NCBI GenBank assembly: GCA_032717465.1
Contig: CM064655.1
Span: 21,621,059-21,685,058 of the forward strand
DNA from: Coenobita brevimanus
Lineage: Eukaryota; Arthropoda; Malacostraca; Decapoda; Coenobitidae
Length of the DNA: 64,000 nt
Direction: 5' to 3'
Under the pieces are notes generated by a model, which was given only the letters and a program-made list of their open reading frames with translations, did not search any database and was not told the DNA's origin. The position numbers were made by a program, and so were the translations under genes. Shown here one piece after another: positions 10,384 through 21,840 of this stretch (its first letter is position 1; every line of letters starts with the position of its first letter).

Positions 10384-11101
10384 TAAACATACTGTAGAGT
10401 AAAAAATAAATGAATAAATTAGTAGAAAAATAAAACTAGGGTCAGTCAGGATATGGGTGGAGTCAAGAGTCAACCAGAGGTCTGGGGGATGATGTGGAGT
10501 GCTTATAGAGTCAATTTAGATAATGCATAGAGCTGCAGGACCCTCGCTGTCAGAATAATTCGATAATTCCACCGATGACAAACACACCCTCCGTGACAGA
10601 TACAACCCGATTAACGTCACTGGTATGATAATGCACATCAGGGTATCGGATATTATTTCACCCCCCCCCCCCCGCCTGTTTACCTTCCCCCAAGCAAGAT
10701 CCTTCAATTTTAACTCTATTTTTAGCCATACGATAGGTCTTACCGCATCCAAGCCTGCTCAAATCGTTTGATGGTAGCAACAGGAGAGGAAATTTACTAA
10801 CCTATACATTTTTACCTGCAAGTTCCCTCTTTTTTTTTTTCATTAATTTTGTATGTTTCCTGTTTTTTGCGTAATTCACGGGAGATTTTCACTAAGTTGA
10901 ATTAAATCGTCTGTTGGCAAAAGCATAGTTAGAAACAGACTTCAGCTGAATTAATGTGAAGGCTATCTCTGTCTACCGCTCAAGCCAGTTCCTTTTCTGT
11001 TAACTGTATTTCTAATCATTACGAAAGGTCTTCCCCAAAAAGGGTAGTAAAATCGTCTGGCGCATACAAGAATACAGTAGATTAAATAGATAGAATTTTT
11101 T

Positions 11102-11142
<41 letters not shown>

Positions 11143-12230
11143 ATCCCTTACACTACGAGAGATTTCCTTCAGCTTGAAAAAACAAATCGTTTGGTGGTAA
11201 CAAAGACAACATGAGATGAATAAAAGTTGCGTCTGTTTACCCCAAGAACTGTCCCTTGTCCTTAAGTGAATTTTTAACCTCTTCGATTACAAGGTATTTA
11301 ATTTTTGACTGAGCAAATCGTCTGTCAGTAGCAACAATAAATCAAGAAGGAGGTTAGTGTGTCAGAAATTTAGTCAGTGTGTCAAAATGTAATTCAAAAA
11401 TTATATATTCTCTCTCACGCAAATCCTTTCGTCATTAATCTTCCCTGTTCTGCTCCTTTACATTGAGAATAAAATCATCTGCATGCGCTGGGTATAAAAT
11501 GGAAAAATCGTTGTCGATGTACAGCCGTGAATTTTACCTGAAATTTGGTAAAATTAGAAAGAATAAAATTTACAAACTGGGCATACCTTTCCCCTCGATT
11601 ACTTAATATCACCATCACGAAAGGTTTTCTTAAAGCTGAATGGTGACAATCCGGCGGTAGAAGGAATAAAACACAAATAGACGGGATTGTTGTGAAGGAG
11701 TGAAAGGAATAAAAAGAAATAGACGATATTGTATTGAAGGAGTGAAAGGCATAAAATAGAAATAGACGGTACTGTATTGAAGGAGTGAAAGGCATGAAAC
11801 AGAAATAGACGGTACTGTATTGAAGTAGTGAAAGAAAAAAAAGCAGAAATAGACGGTGCTGTATCGAAGGAGTGAATGGAGTTTGCTTTGCCACTTTCAT
11901 CAGAACCCACCTGTAACACCTGTGACCACACCTGCGACAATTAACTCCTTTATTGCGATGATGAAATTGCTGTTTTATGCCTGTCACCCTCAAGATATTT
12001 TTTTTTATTTGGGATAGACTTCGTAACACAGGGGCTAAAAAAAAAAAAAAAAAGTCACCATTAATCACTTCAGGACGATGACGATTTCTTACGCTTCTTG
12101 CTGCTATCTCAAGACTTTTATTAATCTTAGAAAAGGTCCCTTGAAATTCAGGGGATATTGGAGGACAGATCTAGGCATCTTAGATCGAAAAGTCTCTCGT
12201 AAGCTGAATAAAATCGTCTGAAGTTAGAGA
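10384..12230 (+). repeat. Degenerate tandem array of ~140-bp units carrying the AAATCGTCTG motif
   Basis: The motif (T)AAATCGTYTGNNGGTAGCAA or a close variant recurs at 10,761, 10,904, 11,049, 11,184, 11,315 and 11,470, and again at 12,202, with spacings of about 143, 145, 135, 131 and 155 bp. Each copy is preceded at similar distances by GTTTACC/CAAG and TTCC..TT..TAACT/TTTTTAACC-like words and by ACGAWAGGTCTT or TACGAGAG. The units are too diverged to align base by base by eye. A (CT)n tract (11,106-11,138) and a 43-bp minisatellite (11,660-11,881) interrupt it. No gene seen. Confidence 0.6.
11660..11881 (+). repeat. 43-bp minisatellite, about five copies
   Basis: The unit starts GAAGGAGTGAAAGGCAT and ends ATAGACGGTACTGTATT. 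It is 43 bp long and repeats about five times with few changes, so it is far younger than the surrounding degenerate array. Because 43 is not a multiple of 3, the minus-strand frames that span it (11,475-12,068 and 11,599-11,940) rotate through all frames and are not credible genes. Confidence 0.9.
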
Positions 12231-12432
12231 TAATATACCAGAAAAATACGCCATTATAGTGAAAAGGCTCAGTGTCCTCCAAAGATAGTTGATGAGGAGG
12301 AGAAAAGAAACAGAAATCCTCGGGGTAAAATTTTCTCCTAAATCGCCCAATATTGCTCATAATTTTGCTGAATTGTCATCATGAAGGAACCACCAAACGG
12401 CTCGTGATGCAAACTCTAAATTGAGAAAGATT

Positions 12433-12434
<2 letters not shown>

Positions 12435-12481
<47 letters not shown>
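12435..12481. repeat. (GA)n microsatellite
   Basis: About 47 bp of uninterrupted GA. Confidence 0.95.
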
Positions 12482-14202
<1,721 letters not shown>

Positions 14203-14311
14203 CAAGTTTGGATTCAATATCACTGTGTTGACTCCTCTGTAATTTGAATTCAATATTTCCTTGTTCACTGCTCTGTAAGTTTGAATTCAGTGTCACCATG
14301 TTCACTACTCC
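14203..14311. repeat. Three copies of a ~37-bp tandem repeat
   Basis: AAGTTTGGATTCAATAT...GACTCCTCTGT, AATTTGAATTCAATATT...CACTGCTCTGT and AAGTTTGAATTCAGTGT...CACTACTCCC follow each other directly at 36-37-bp spacing. Confidence 0.75.
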
Positions 14312-14716
14312 CTATGGCCCAACAGCACGTCATAAAAACACCCTCACAAATACAATAACACTATATATGAATGTGATATCCCTAGCATATCAAAAAAGAT
14401 ATGTGGAATTCACTGACCAGATGACAGATGACGTGAGAGGGCTGCAATGGGTCAGTTTTCTACTTCTGTATTGTAAGATTACTGGACCTTGGGAACTGGA
14501 CCAGAGTTTGGTGCGTTAAAAAACATGCATGCATAATGCTAATGGAGGATTTTCCCATGTTCAGTTTCCAGTCGTAAATTAATATCTGATATTATAGAAG
14601 AGATGAATAAACAATAGAATCAAATCGTAGCTGTCACAAAAGTGATTATATACTTAAATAGAGGTCGCACCCATCATCCCTACACCTGTCCCACCACGCA
14701 TCGACACCCCCACACC

Positions 14717-14719
<3 letters not shown>
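14312..14719. other. unassigned non-coding stretch
   Basis: No recognisable gene, RNA or mobile element. The 91-codon frame (14,244-14,519) has mixed composition but no domain I can name, and part of it overlaps the 37-bp repeat. Confidence 0.5.
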
Positions 14720-14762
<43 letters not shown>

Positions 14763-15165
14763 AGCACTATCAAACCTGCAATCCATATTCCCACACTGCC
14801 TCGATAGACCTGTATGCACTTGTTATCCATACACAGTTTCAGCCATCACCTCGAAACTGTAACTTCGCACAACAGCCACACACCAACCCACAGCAAACCT
14901 GCATTCACCACAACCGTCACACACCAACACCTCCAAACCTGAATGCATAAACCAACCACACACCCCTCCACTCATCACCCACCAGCCTATCACCCCGCAC
15001 ACCCGAACACGTCACACCAGCACACCCAAACCCGCCACACCAGCCAATACACACCAACACCTCCAAACTTTTGTGCACACACCAACCAACCACACACCCG
15101 TCACACCCCTCAGCCTGTCACCCCGCACACCCAAACCCGTCACACCGGTGCTGAGTGACGGAATG
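14720..15165. repeat. (CA)n followed by C/A-rich degenerate minisatellite
   Basis: A 42-bp (CA)n starts the block. Downstream, CACCCC, CACACCAACACCTCCAAAC (14,918 and 15,049) and CACACCAGC/CCAAACCCG words recur irregularly. The His/Pro/Thr-rich frames 14,642-14,950 and 14,943-15,158 are products of this composition. Confidence 0.8.
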
Positions 15166-15248
15166 CCCCAGCCGTGACCCCTTGCCAGCCTGGAGTTTGG
15201 TCAGCCTCCCCCAGCCTCGACCCCACGGCTTGGATGTGCGCGTCGCTG

Positions 15249-15540
15249 GGCTGGGGAGAGTGGTGATACGTCTTCGTCAGCTGTCAATATTCGTCCCGCT
15301 GGTGAGAGATTAGGTTACGTTAATTTGGGATCTTGGTTCGGTTAGGTTAGGTTAAGGTTTGGGCCAGGTTAGATTAAGATGAGTTATACTTAGATTTTGG
15401 TTTACGTTAGCGCAAAATAGATTTAAGCCTGGCTTAGGTTAGATGAAGTTAAGTTAGGTCAAGTGTGGGCATCGAGAAGCTGGGGCGAACGGCAATAAAT
15501 CTTCTTCTGCTATCACTACTCGTCGCATTGGTGTGATCAC
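15249..15540. repeat. TTAGG-like cluster between diverged direct repeats
   Basis: Between about 15,310 and 15,460 the words GGTTAGGTTAGGTTAAGG, AGGTTAGATTAAG and TTAGGTTAGATG occur, resembling the arthropod telomere unit TTAGG. The block is bracketed by similar stretches: GCTGGGG...CGTCTTCGTCAGCTGTCA..ATTCGTCCC (15,249-15,300) and GCTGGGG...ATCTTCTTCTGCTATCACTACTCGTCGC (15,480-15,530). It is not a long perfect telomeric array. Confidence 0.5.
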
Positions 15541-16094
15541 GAAGGTAAGTGGGTGAATGGGTGTGGACGGGGAAACTGGCTAGTTAAGCAGGGAAAGAAA
15601 AGAGTGGTGGTTATTAAAGGAATGAGAGAAAAGGGAGAATAGGGTGGTTACGCAGGGTAAGAAATGGGCTGCGATGAACTAGAAAAATGAAGAAAATCGA
15701 AGACGACATTACCGAAGAGAAACAAGAGGCTGGAGTGGGGACAGGTGGGTAGCAAGTAAACTGGAATAGATAGGGAGAGAAAGAAAAGGGAGAGGGTTGT
15801 TAAGGATGGGTGGTTATAGAAGGAAAGAAAGGAGTGGGATGAAAACGAAGTGGAAAAGAAAAGAAACAGTGTGTGCCTTCAGTCGAGTTAAAATAGCACT
15901 GTGTCCTTGTCCACTTTCACTCACATTTTTATCATTTTTTTCATGGATCAGTAGGCAGGAACGCACTCACAAATTTTCATGAACCGCCCATTATTTTTTA
16001 TGCAACCCAGTGAATAGACAGACAGACAGGCAGAGAGGAAAACTTAAATCCTACTCAGACTGTGAAGCGGAGGTAAATAAGGGATAGCGTTGTG
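15541..16094. other. unassigned purine-rich stretch
   Basis: A/G-rich non-coding sequence with a short GACA repeat near 16,017-16,030. No gene seen. Confidence 0.5.
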
Positions 16095-17177
16095 AGGTCA
16101 GGGGCAAGAGGAGTGACAAGGATGCAGATGCGTGGCTGGCACAAGACACTGAATGATTAAAGAGGGAGAGAAAGAGTAAGAGAAAGAAGAAAAAGGATGT
16201 TGCGGTGGGAAGAAAATGAGGGGTGGGGTGTTGTGAGAGGAGGAGAGAGTGATGATGTGGAAATGAGATGATTCAGATAGGTGAAGAAGAGGTAGAATGG
16301 TGTGAAAGGATGAGGCAGAAGTACAGTGAGATGGAAAAGAAATGAGTCGGTTGGAGGAAGAGAAGAAGGCGTGACATGGTACAAACACAGGAAGGGAGGA
16401 ATAGGAAGATGGATTTAAGAAAGCAAAAAGCAAAGAATATAAAGACCGGCATATGTTGACAAAAAATAAAGACTTGGTAAAAGAACGGAAAAAAAGTGAT
16501 AGATGAATGAGAGGGGATAAGAAAAGGTGGAAGAAAACAAGGGGAAAGAAACAATGGGGTAGACTGACGAGAGAATGCAAAGGAAAGAATGGACAAATGG
16601 AAGTGAAATACAAGTAAAGATAGAAATATAATAAGGGGAAGAAATGTAAAACGTGGCTTGGTGAAATGATGGACAGAGAAAGATGAGCAGTTAAAATAAA
16701 ATGATGATGGAGAAATATAATAGAAAAGTAGATAAAAGAATTGAAAGAGATCAGTCGGCAGGAGTAGGTAACGAAAAGCATTAGGGTATCGTTAAGAGAG
16801 AAAATGGTGGTGATTAACGAAGGGGAAGGTGACGAGACCTGAAGTATGGAGTCAGGGAGGCAAGAAATAAAAGGTTGAGAGGAGGCAGAGAGATGCAAGA
16901 GGAAGAGGAGGAAGGACGAGGGAGCGAAAGAGAAGAAAGCTTGGGAGGAAGGAGGGAGGGGGGGAAGGAGAGTAGAAAAGCTTGAAAGAGTGACGTAGAA
17001 TTGGAGGGAAAGAGAAAGGGAAAGAAGGAGAAGGAAGATGAATAGGGAAAGAGGGAGGAAAAGGGGGGAGGGAGAGAGGGCGAGGGGAGACGCATGCTCA
17101 GTTAGAGAAAAAATGGGAAGGGGGCGGTCAGAAGGAAATGGGGGAGGGATGGAAGGAAGGTAGGATGTTCGATGTTC

Positions 17178-17211
<34 letters not shown>

Positions 17212-17220
17212 GGAGGGGGA
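16095..17220. repeat. 1.1-kb purine-rich tract with terminal (GA)n
   Basis: The plus strand is overwhelmingly A and G, ending in a (GA)n microsatellite at about 17,179-17,208. The minus strand carries a 378-codon frame (16,098-17,234), but it is almost only Ser, Leu, Phe, Pro and His, exactly what a C/T-rich strand gives. No domain or signal supports a gene. Confidence 0.8.
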
Positions 17221-19072
17221 GAACACATGATCATAGGTAAAGAGGATTACTACAGCAGGTCGCTTGGGCCATACAAGGTAAATCCTGTTTAAGGGAACGA
17301 CTACATAACGGAAATAAGATAAGGGCAGGAAGAAAAGAATGTCCCCCACCGCTTACTAAACCTTCCAGCCGAAACTTGCAGAAGAAAGTTAGAAAAAATA
17401 CCATACAATATATTAAAAAAAGAAACAGCAGCCTGGAACATTTGATGAGAAAGGACCAAAGGAAAACGCATAATGGATCCTGAAAAAAGTATTATTTTGC
17501 CTTTTCTTTAACGACTGAGATGAGTCTTACACCCAGGTGGAAAAAGTTTTGACGTATATTATAACTGAGTTTATTTTGAAGATACAATGCTTATTCCTGA
17601 AAAGGGCCCAAGTTAGACTTTAAGTATTATATCTTTCAGTGAAAAAAAAAAAAAAAGACTATATAAAATTTGTTATTTGATCTCTTCACATCACTAAATC
17701 CAGACGCGTTACACATAGGGCCATATTGTAAGTGGCTTTAAAGATTCCAGTAGACCTGTTTCTTGGAGATTTATTCTTCCCATGACACTTCAGTGGCATC
17801 GTGTACAGTATCGATGCAAACTGTGTCGATATTAAGACGATTTATAGGATACAAGAAAATTATAAGATTCACTACGAAGAATAAGTCGGTAAGGAAGAGG
17901 TGCTACAAGCCTCCTGTTCCACCTTGAATACGGCTTCTTAATCATCCATTACTAGCTCTTGGGGACACGAGGGTAAGAGCCGGGTACAGACTAAGGCTGT
18001 TCCACGATACGATTGAAAGATTAGGGAGATGCTAATGTTGTCAGACGGGGGAGAGAGAGAGAGAGAGAGAGAGAGACTGTACTTCGTAAGGTGTTTTTTA
18101 TTGTAAGCCATTTTTATATGACTCAAAAATTTGTGCACAGAATTTTTAACATTATTTTGGTTCCCAGTTCTGAACATTCAGTATCTTAACTCTAACATCC
18201 GTGTCCTAAGAGGCAGGGTGGAGAGACCAGATATGTCGTGTAATAATATTATTATATACAAGAAAATTTAAAAAAAACTGCAAATGTTCCTCGGTTTAGT
18301 AGTATCTTCCTATCTCTACCTCAAAGAACAGTTAAATAGTTATTATCTGCCTTATAACTAACAACCTCGAAAGAACCAGTGACTGTTGCTGTTTGCTTTC
18401 CTTTGTACTCCTCTCTATAAACATCTTTAGTTTCTATAATAAAATGGTTAATTAACTCAAATTTACAAGCACTGTAATTACTTTCCCAGTTACTCAAGCA
18501 CTGTATATTTGTAATGAATTTATGGTTCCCAATTGTAATCTGCTTAAATGGTATGTAACATTATTAGAAAGCCACAACTCCCACCCATAAACGTTTTAAC
18601 AGCAGATTTGAAACTGATACAGGAAAACGTTTGCATCACCGTTATCAAACTTAAAACACTTAGATTCATTATAAAACTATTTCTCTTCCGTTGACAAAAG
18701 TACTCATTTGCTTAGATGGGTAGATAGACACAAGTATAAGCAGACAGACAGGCAAATAGACAGGCAGATAGATAGATCGATTGATAGATAATGTTCTTCA
18801 GTATGAGTGAGTGAGTGATCGAACGTGAACGTTATGTGCGTGCTTGCGTGTGTACTTGTAAGTGTGTGTGAGTGCATATGTGCGTGAGTATATGGAAGGA
18901 ATAAGTAAACAGTAACATAATTTCATTTCCCTTTCTTTTTCCTTTTTTTTTTTTTTAAATTTCGGAAGCAGAGATGAAGTGAGATGAAAGGATTAAGGGA
19001 GGCCATAATGAACGCGTTGGGGAGATGACGACTATGATGGATAATGGGGTGAAGGCTGTCATCCCCAGAGGG
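17221..19072. other. unassigned non-coding stretch with small repeats
   Basis: Mixed AT-rich sequence without a credible gene. It holds a (GA)n at 18,049-18,075, a GATA/GACA tract near 18,715-18,790, TGTGTGAGTGCATATGTGCG-like alternating sequence near 18,835-18,890, and a T-run near 18,943-18,956. Confidence 0.6.
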
Positions 19073-19195
19073 AAGGGGTGAGGGGGAGGGAAGGGGTGAA
19101 GGGGAGGGAAGGGGTGAAGGGGAGGGAAAGGGTGAAGGGGAGGGAAGGGGTGAAGGAGAGGGAAAGGGTGAAGGGGAGGGAAGGGGTGAGGGTGA
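19073..19195 (+). repeat. 18-bp G-rich minisatellite
   Basis: The unit GGGGAGGGAAGGGGTGAA repeats about seven times with minor changes (AGGGAAAGGGTGAA, GGAGAGGG). Each unit has three G-runs of three or four, so the plus strand has strong G-quadruplex potential. The unit is a multiple of 3, which gives the (REGVKG)n-like frame at 19,078-19,350. I regard that as an artefact. Confidence 0.9.
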
Positions 19196-19345
19196 GAGGG
19201 AGGAATCATCACCTCTATGGGAGGAATGGAGTGAGGGGGAAGGGGAGGAAAGGGATGAGGGTGGGGGTGAGTGTAAGGGGTGGAGGCGAAGGAAATCGTC
19301 TGATGGATAGACCGATAAGGATGGAGTTAAGTAAGAAAAGGAAGT

Positions 19346-19348
<3 letters not shown>

Positions 19349-19380
<32 letters not shown>
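19349..19380. repeat. (GA)n microsatellite
   Basis: About 32 bp of uninterrupted GA. Confidence 0.95.
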
Positions 19381-19383
<3 letters not shown>

Positions 19384-19604
19384 TTTGTCGAATAACATTG
19401 CCTAGAAAAGGATGGATTGATGGACCGAGTAGTGGAAAAAAAAAAAGAAAAAAGAAGGAAAGTGTGGGTATGTGCAGAAAAATGTGTGATAGAGAACGAA
19501 AGATACGAGGGGATGAGAAAAAGAATCAAGACCTTAACTACTCCTCCACGTACGAATACAGGTTTGCTACGATTACTTTTCTAAGATTAAGAGACTTTAA
19601 AGGG

Positions 19605-19735
19605 TTAACTATAGCTTTCACTAACCCTTCTAATGCTAGAGATGCTTCTAAGCTGAATAAAAATGTCTGGAGGTAGCATGAAAGAAAACTAAAAAAATAC
19701 GTCATCTTAGCAAAATAGTGAAGGGACTTGAATGG
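19605..19735 (+). repeat. Copy of the dispersed CTGAATAAAATCGTCTGG repeat
   Basis: One of the best-preserved copies. GGGTTAACTATAGCTTTCAC and TAACCCTTCTAATGC are followed by the core CTGAATAAAAATGTCTGG, then AGGTAGCATGAAAGAAAAC, ATACGTCATCTTAGC and AGTGAAGGGAC. This order recurs at several other places (see findings). Confidence 0.6.
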
Positions 19736-19774
19736 CCTGATGATTTATTTTTCACTGAATTCACCTCCAATCAA

Positions 19775-19776
<2 letters not shown>

Positions 19777-19848
<72 letters not shown>
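19777..19848. repeat. (AT)n microsatellite
   Basis: About 72 bp of perfect AT. It can extrude as a cruciform. Confidence 0.97.
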
Positions 19849-19852
<4 letters not shown>

Positions 19853-20039
19853 CTCGGTCGGGTGACAGAGTAAAACGAAAAAGAGTCTGCGGAATGTCGG
19901 GATGAGAAGTGGCGGCAAGGGAAGAGAAAAGACCAGGTGTATGATGATGTTAATGGAGACAAGATTCCCACGTTCAAGTGTGTACGCTTCACAGTGGAAT
20001 GCCTGGAGGTCCCTTCTGACGTTCATACATAACAGGTGT

Positions 20040-20425
20040 AGGTTTTCAACGTTCTCCACCTCTCCCCCCACCCCTTCCCTTCTCCCATATCTGTCTGTAC
20101 CCGTCTTCTCCACCCCTCTTCCTCTTCCATCTCAACCCTACCCTACTCTTCCTCCCTCTCCTTCCCTTCCTGTCTCTCCACTCCTCCCCCTTTTCACTCC
20201 ATCCCTACGCACCTCCTCCCCTCCGTACCCCATCCAACCTTATCCTCTCCCCGTTACTTTCCGCTCTCCCTCCCTCTCCCAGCTTTCTTCTTTCCTGCCA
20301 TTCTCCCCATCTCTTCCTACCCAATCATTTCTTCCCATCCACCACTCCCCCTCCCTATCTTTCCCCTCTACCTCCCACTCCCACCCTGCATGCCTCTAGT
20401 TTCCTCCCCTCCCCCCTTAACTTTG
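20040..20425. repeat. Pyrimidine-rich (C/T) tract
   Basis: Nearly 390 bp of C/T-rich plus strand (CTCCCCT, CTTCC words), the mirror of the purine tracts elsewhere. The 165-codon frame through it is a Pro/Ser/Leu artefact. Confidence 0.75.
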
Positions 20426-21254
20426 CATGGGAAGTCAGCTTTTACCTATGCCTGTAAATTCATCTGTTAAAAAAAGAAAGAAAGGAAATAAAAATGCTCA
20501 AAATTTTATACGCGTAAAATATGATGCTGTCAAAAATGAGTGTGAAAGAAGCAGAGGCGTGTCTGAGCAAAGTATCAAAGCTAAATTACTTTGTGTGGGA
20601 GGAGGGGGAGAATTACTCTGAGGCAGGAGGAGCTGTGTGCAAATATAAACTAGAATACTTTGGGTCCCGCATGGGTGGTGTGTGTGTGTGTGTGTGTGTG
20701 TGTGTAAGCCTTAGTGCCCTAGCACTCTCTAATCCTGACGAGCACTTGAGTCAAATATTGATAATCAGAAGGAGATACTGCTCATCTATATATACTTAAA
20801 TTAAATTAACGATCACATCGGTTATATATGAAGGATTATATATGGGGAGCATTTCTACCAGGCAATTATCCACCATAAGCAGCCTGATGATTGTGGTGTA
20901 TCGGGGCCTCAGAGCAGAATGATAACTATTACACTCCATTAGGGACTATGAAGAATATAGCAGTTACCTTCGATTAGAGTCCACTGCCTGGGAGCTCTAA
21001 GGTAAATAAGGAGTTGACATGATCTAGAGCTTCGAGGGGTTCCAGCTACTCCCCCTCTTTCCTCTCCCTACTTTCTCTATTAGTTCTTCATCTACAGCAG
21101 CGGTTTTAAAACAGTATCCGTCTTTGACCACTTTAAAAGTCTGATTTGTCAAAGTGACTGTCCTACAGGCTAAACGAAAGCAAAGGCAAAAATATATGAG
21201 TTGAACATTTGGTGTCTAATGGTAAAAAAACAGTTTTGCTTACCAAGTACTTCT

Positions 21255-21257
<3 letters not shown>
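20426..21257. other. unassigned non-coding stretch with (GT)n
   Basis: Contains a 28-bp (GT)n at about 20,678-20,705. Otherwise mixed sequence with no recognisable gene or element. Confidence 0.5.

Positions 21258-21308
<51 letters not shown>
21258..21308. repeat. (CA)n microsatellite
   Basis: About 51 bp of perfect CA. Confidence 0.96.
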
Positions 21309-21313
<5 letters not shown>

Positions 21314-21840
21314 TTAACTCATTAGGTGACCCAGATAGGCACTCTGATCATAGTGTTGATTATAAGAGAAAGCAATTCGTGCGGCTGGCTGTTAACATTA
21401 TGAGGGTTCCTGAAGTGCAGTGCTGCCACCTAAGAGTCCTGTGCTGCTGTGTGATCCCTCAGCTTAGAGAGCAAGATGTTCCTTTTTGAGAACCCCAGGA
21501 ATTTCTAGAATCTGTAGATTCACGTAGCTCCCTTTTCCTGGTCCTCATTCTCTGACAGTAGCTCAAGCTCGCTAACTCAGACGACCGAAATTTAAGATCC
21601 AGAAATGTTAGGCTAGCAATATTTTAATTTGACGCGCCCTTCTGATCGCCTCTAAATTCTGAGGGCGAAACCAATCAGGCTTTATGGATCCAGCAGCTGT
21701 CGAGAGCCGGGATGAGCCAGTCAATTATGTCCCTCCTACAGTATTTTTAATGTCTCTTTGTGGGAGATAAGGATCGCCCTGAGTTCCTGATAAGCGTAAT
21801 CTTGGAAGGCTGGACCTCACGGTAAGGTGCTCGCAAATTA
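21309..21840. other. unassigned non-coding stretch
   Basis: Mixed composition, no long frame, no RNA-like structure seen and no element recognised. Confidence 0.45.

Noticed and set aside
11475..12068. 197-codon and 113-codon minus-strand frames
   Set aside because: They run through the 43-bp minisatellite and a T-run; similar HSFNT peptides appear in different frames because 43 is not a multiple of 3.
15304..15470. Interstitial telomere array
   Set aside because: Only two or three consecutive TTAGG units are perfect; too short and degenerate to call a telomeric array.
16098..17234. 378-codon minus-strand frame
   Set aside because: Almost only Ser, Leu, Phe, Pro and His, the expected product of a C/T-rich strand. 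No domain, no codon signature, and its ends coincide with the purine tract.
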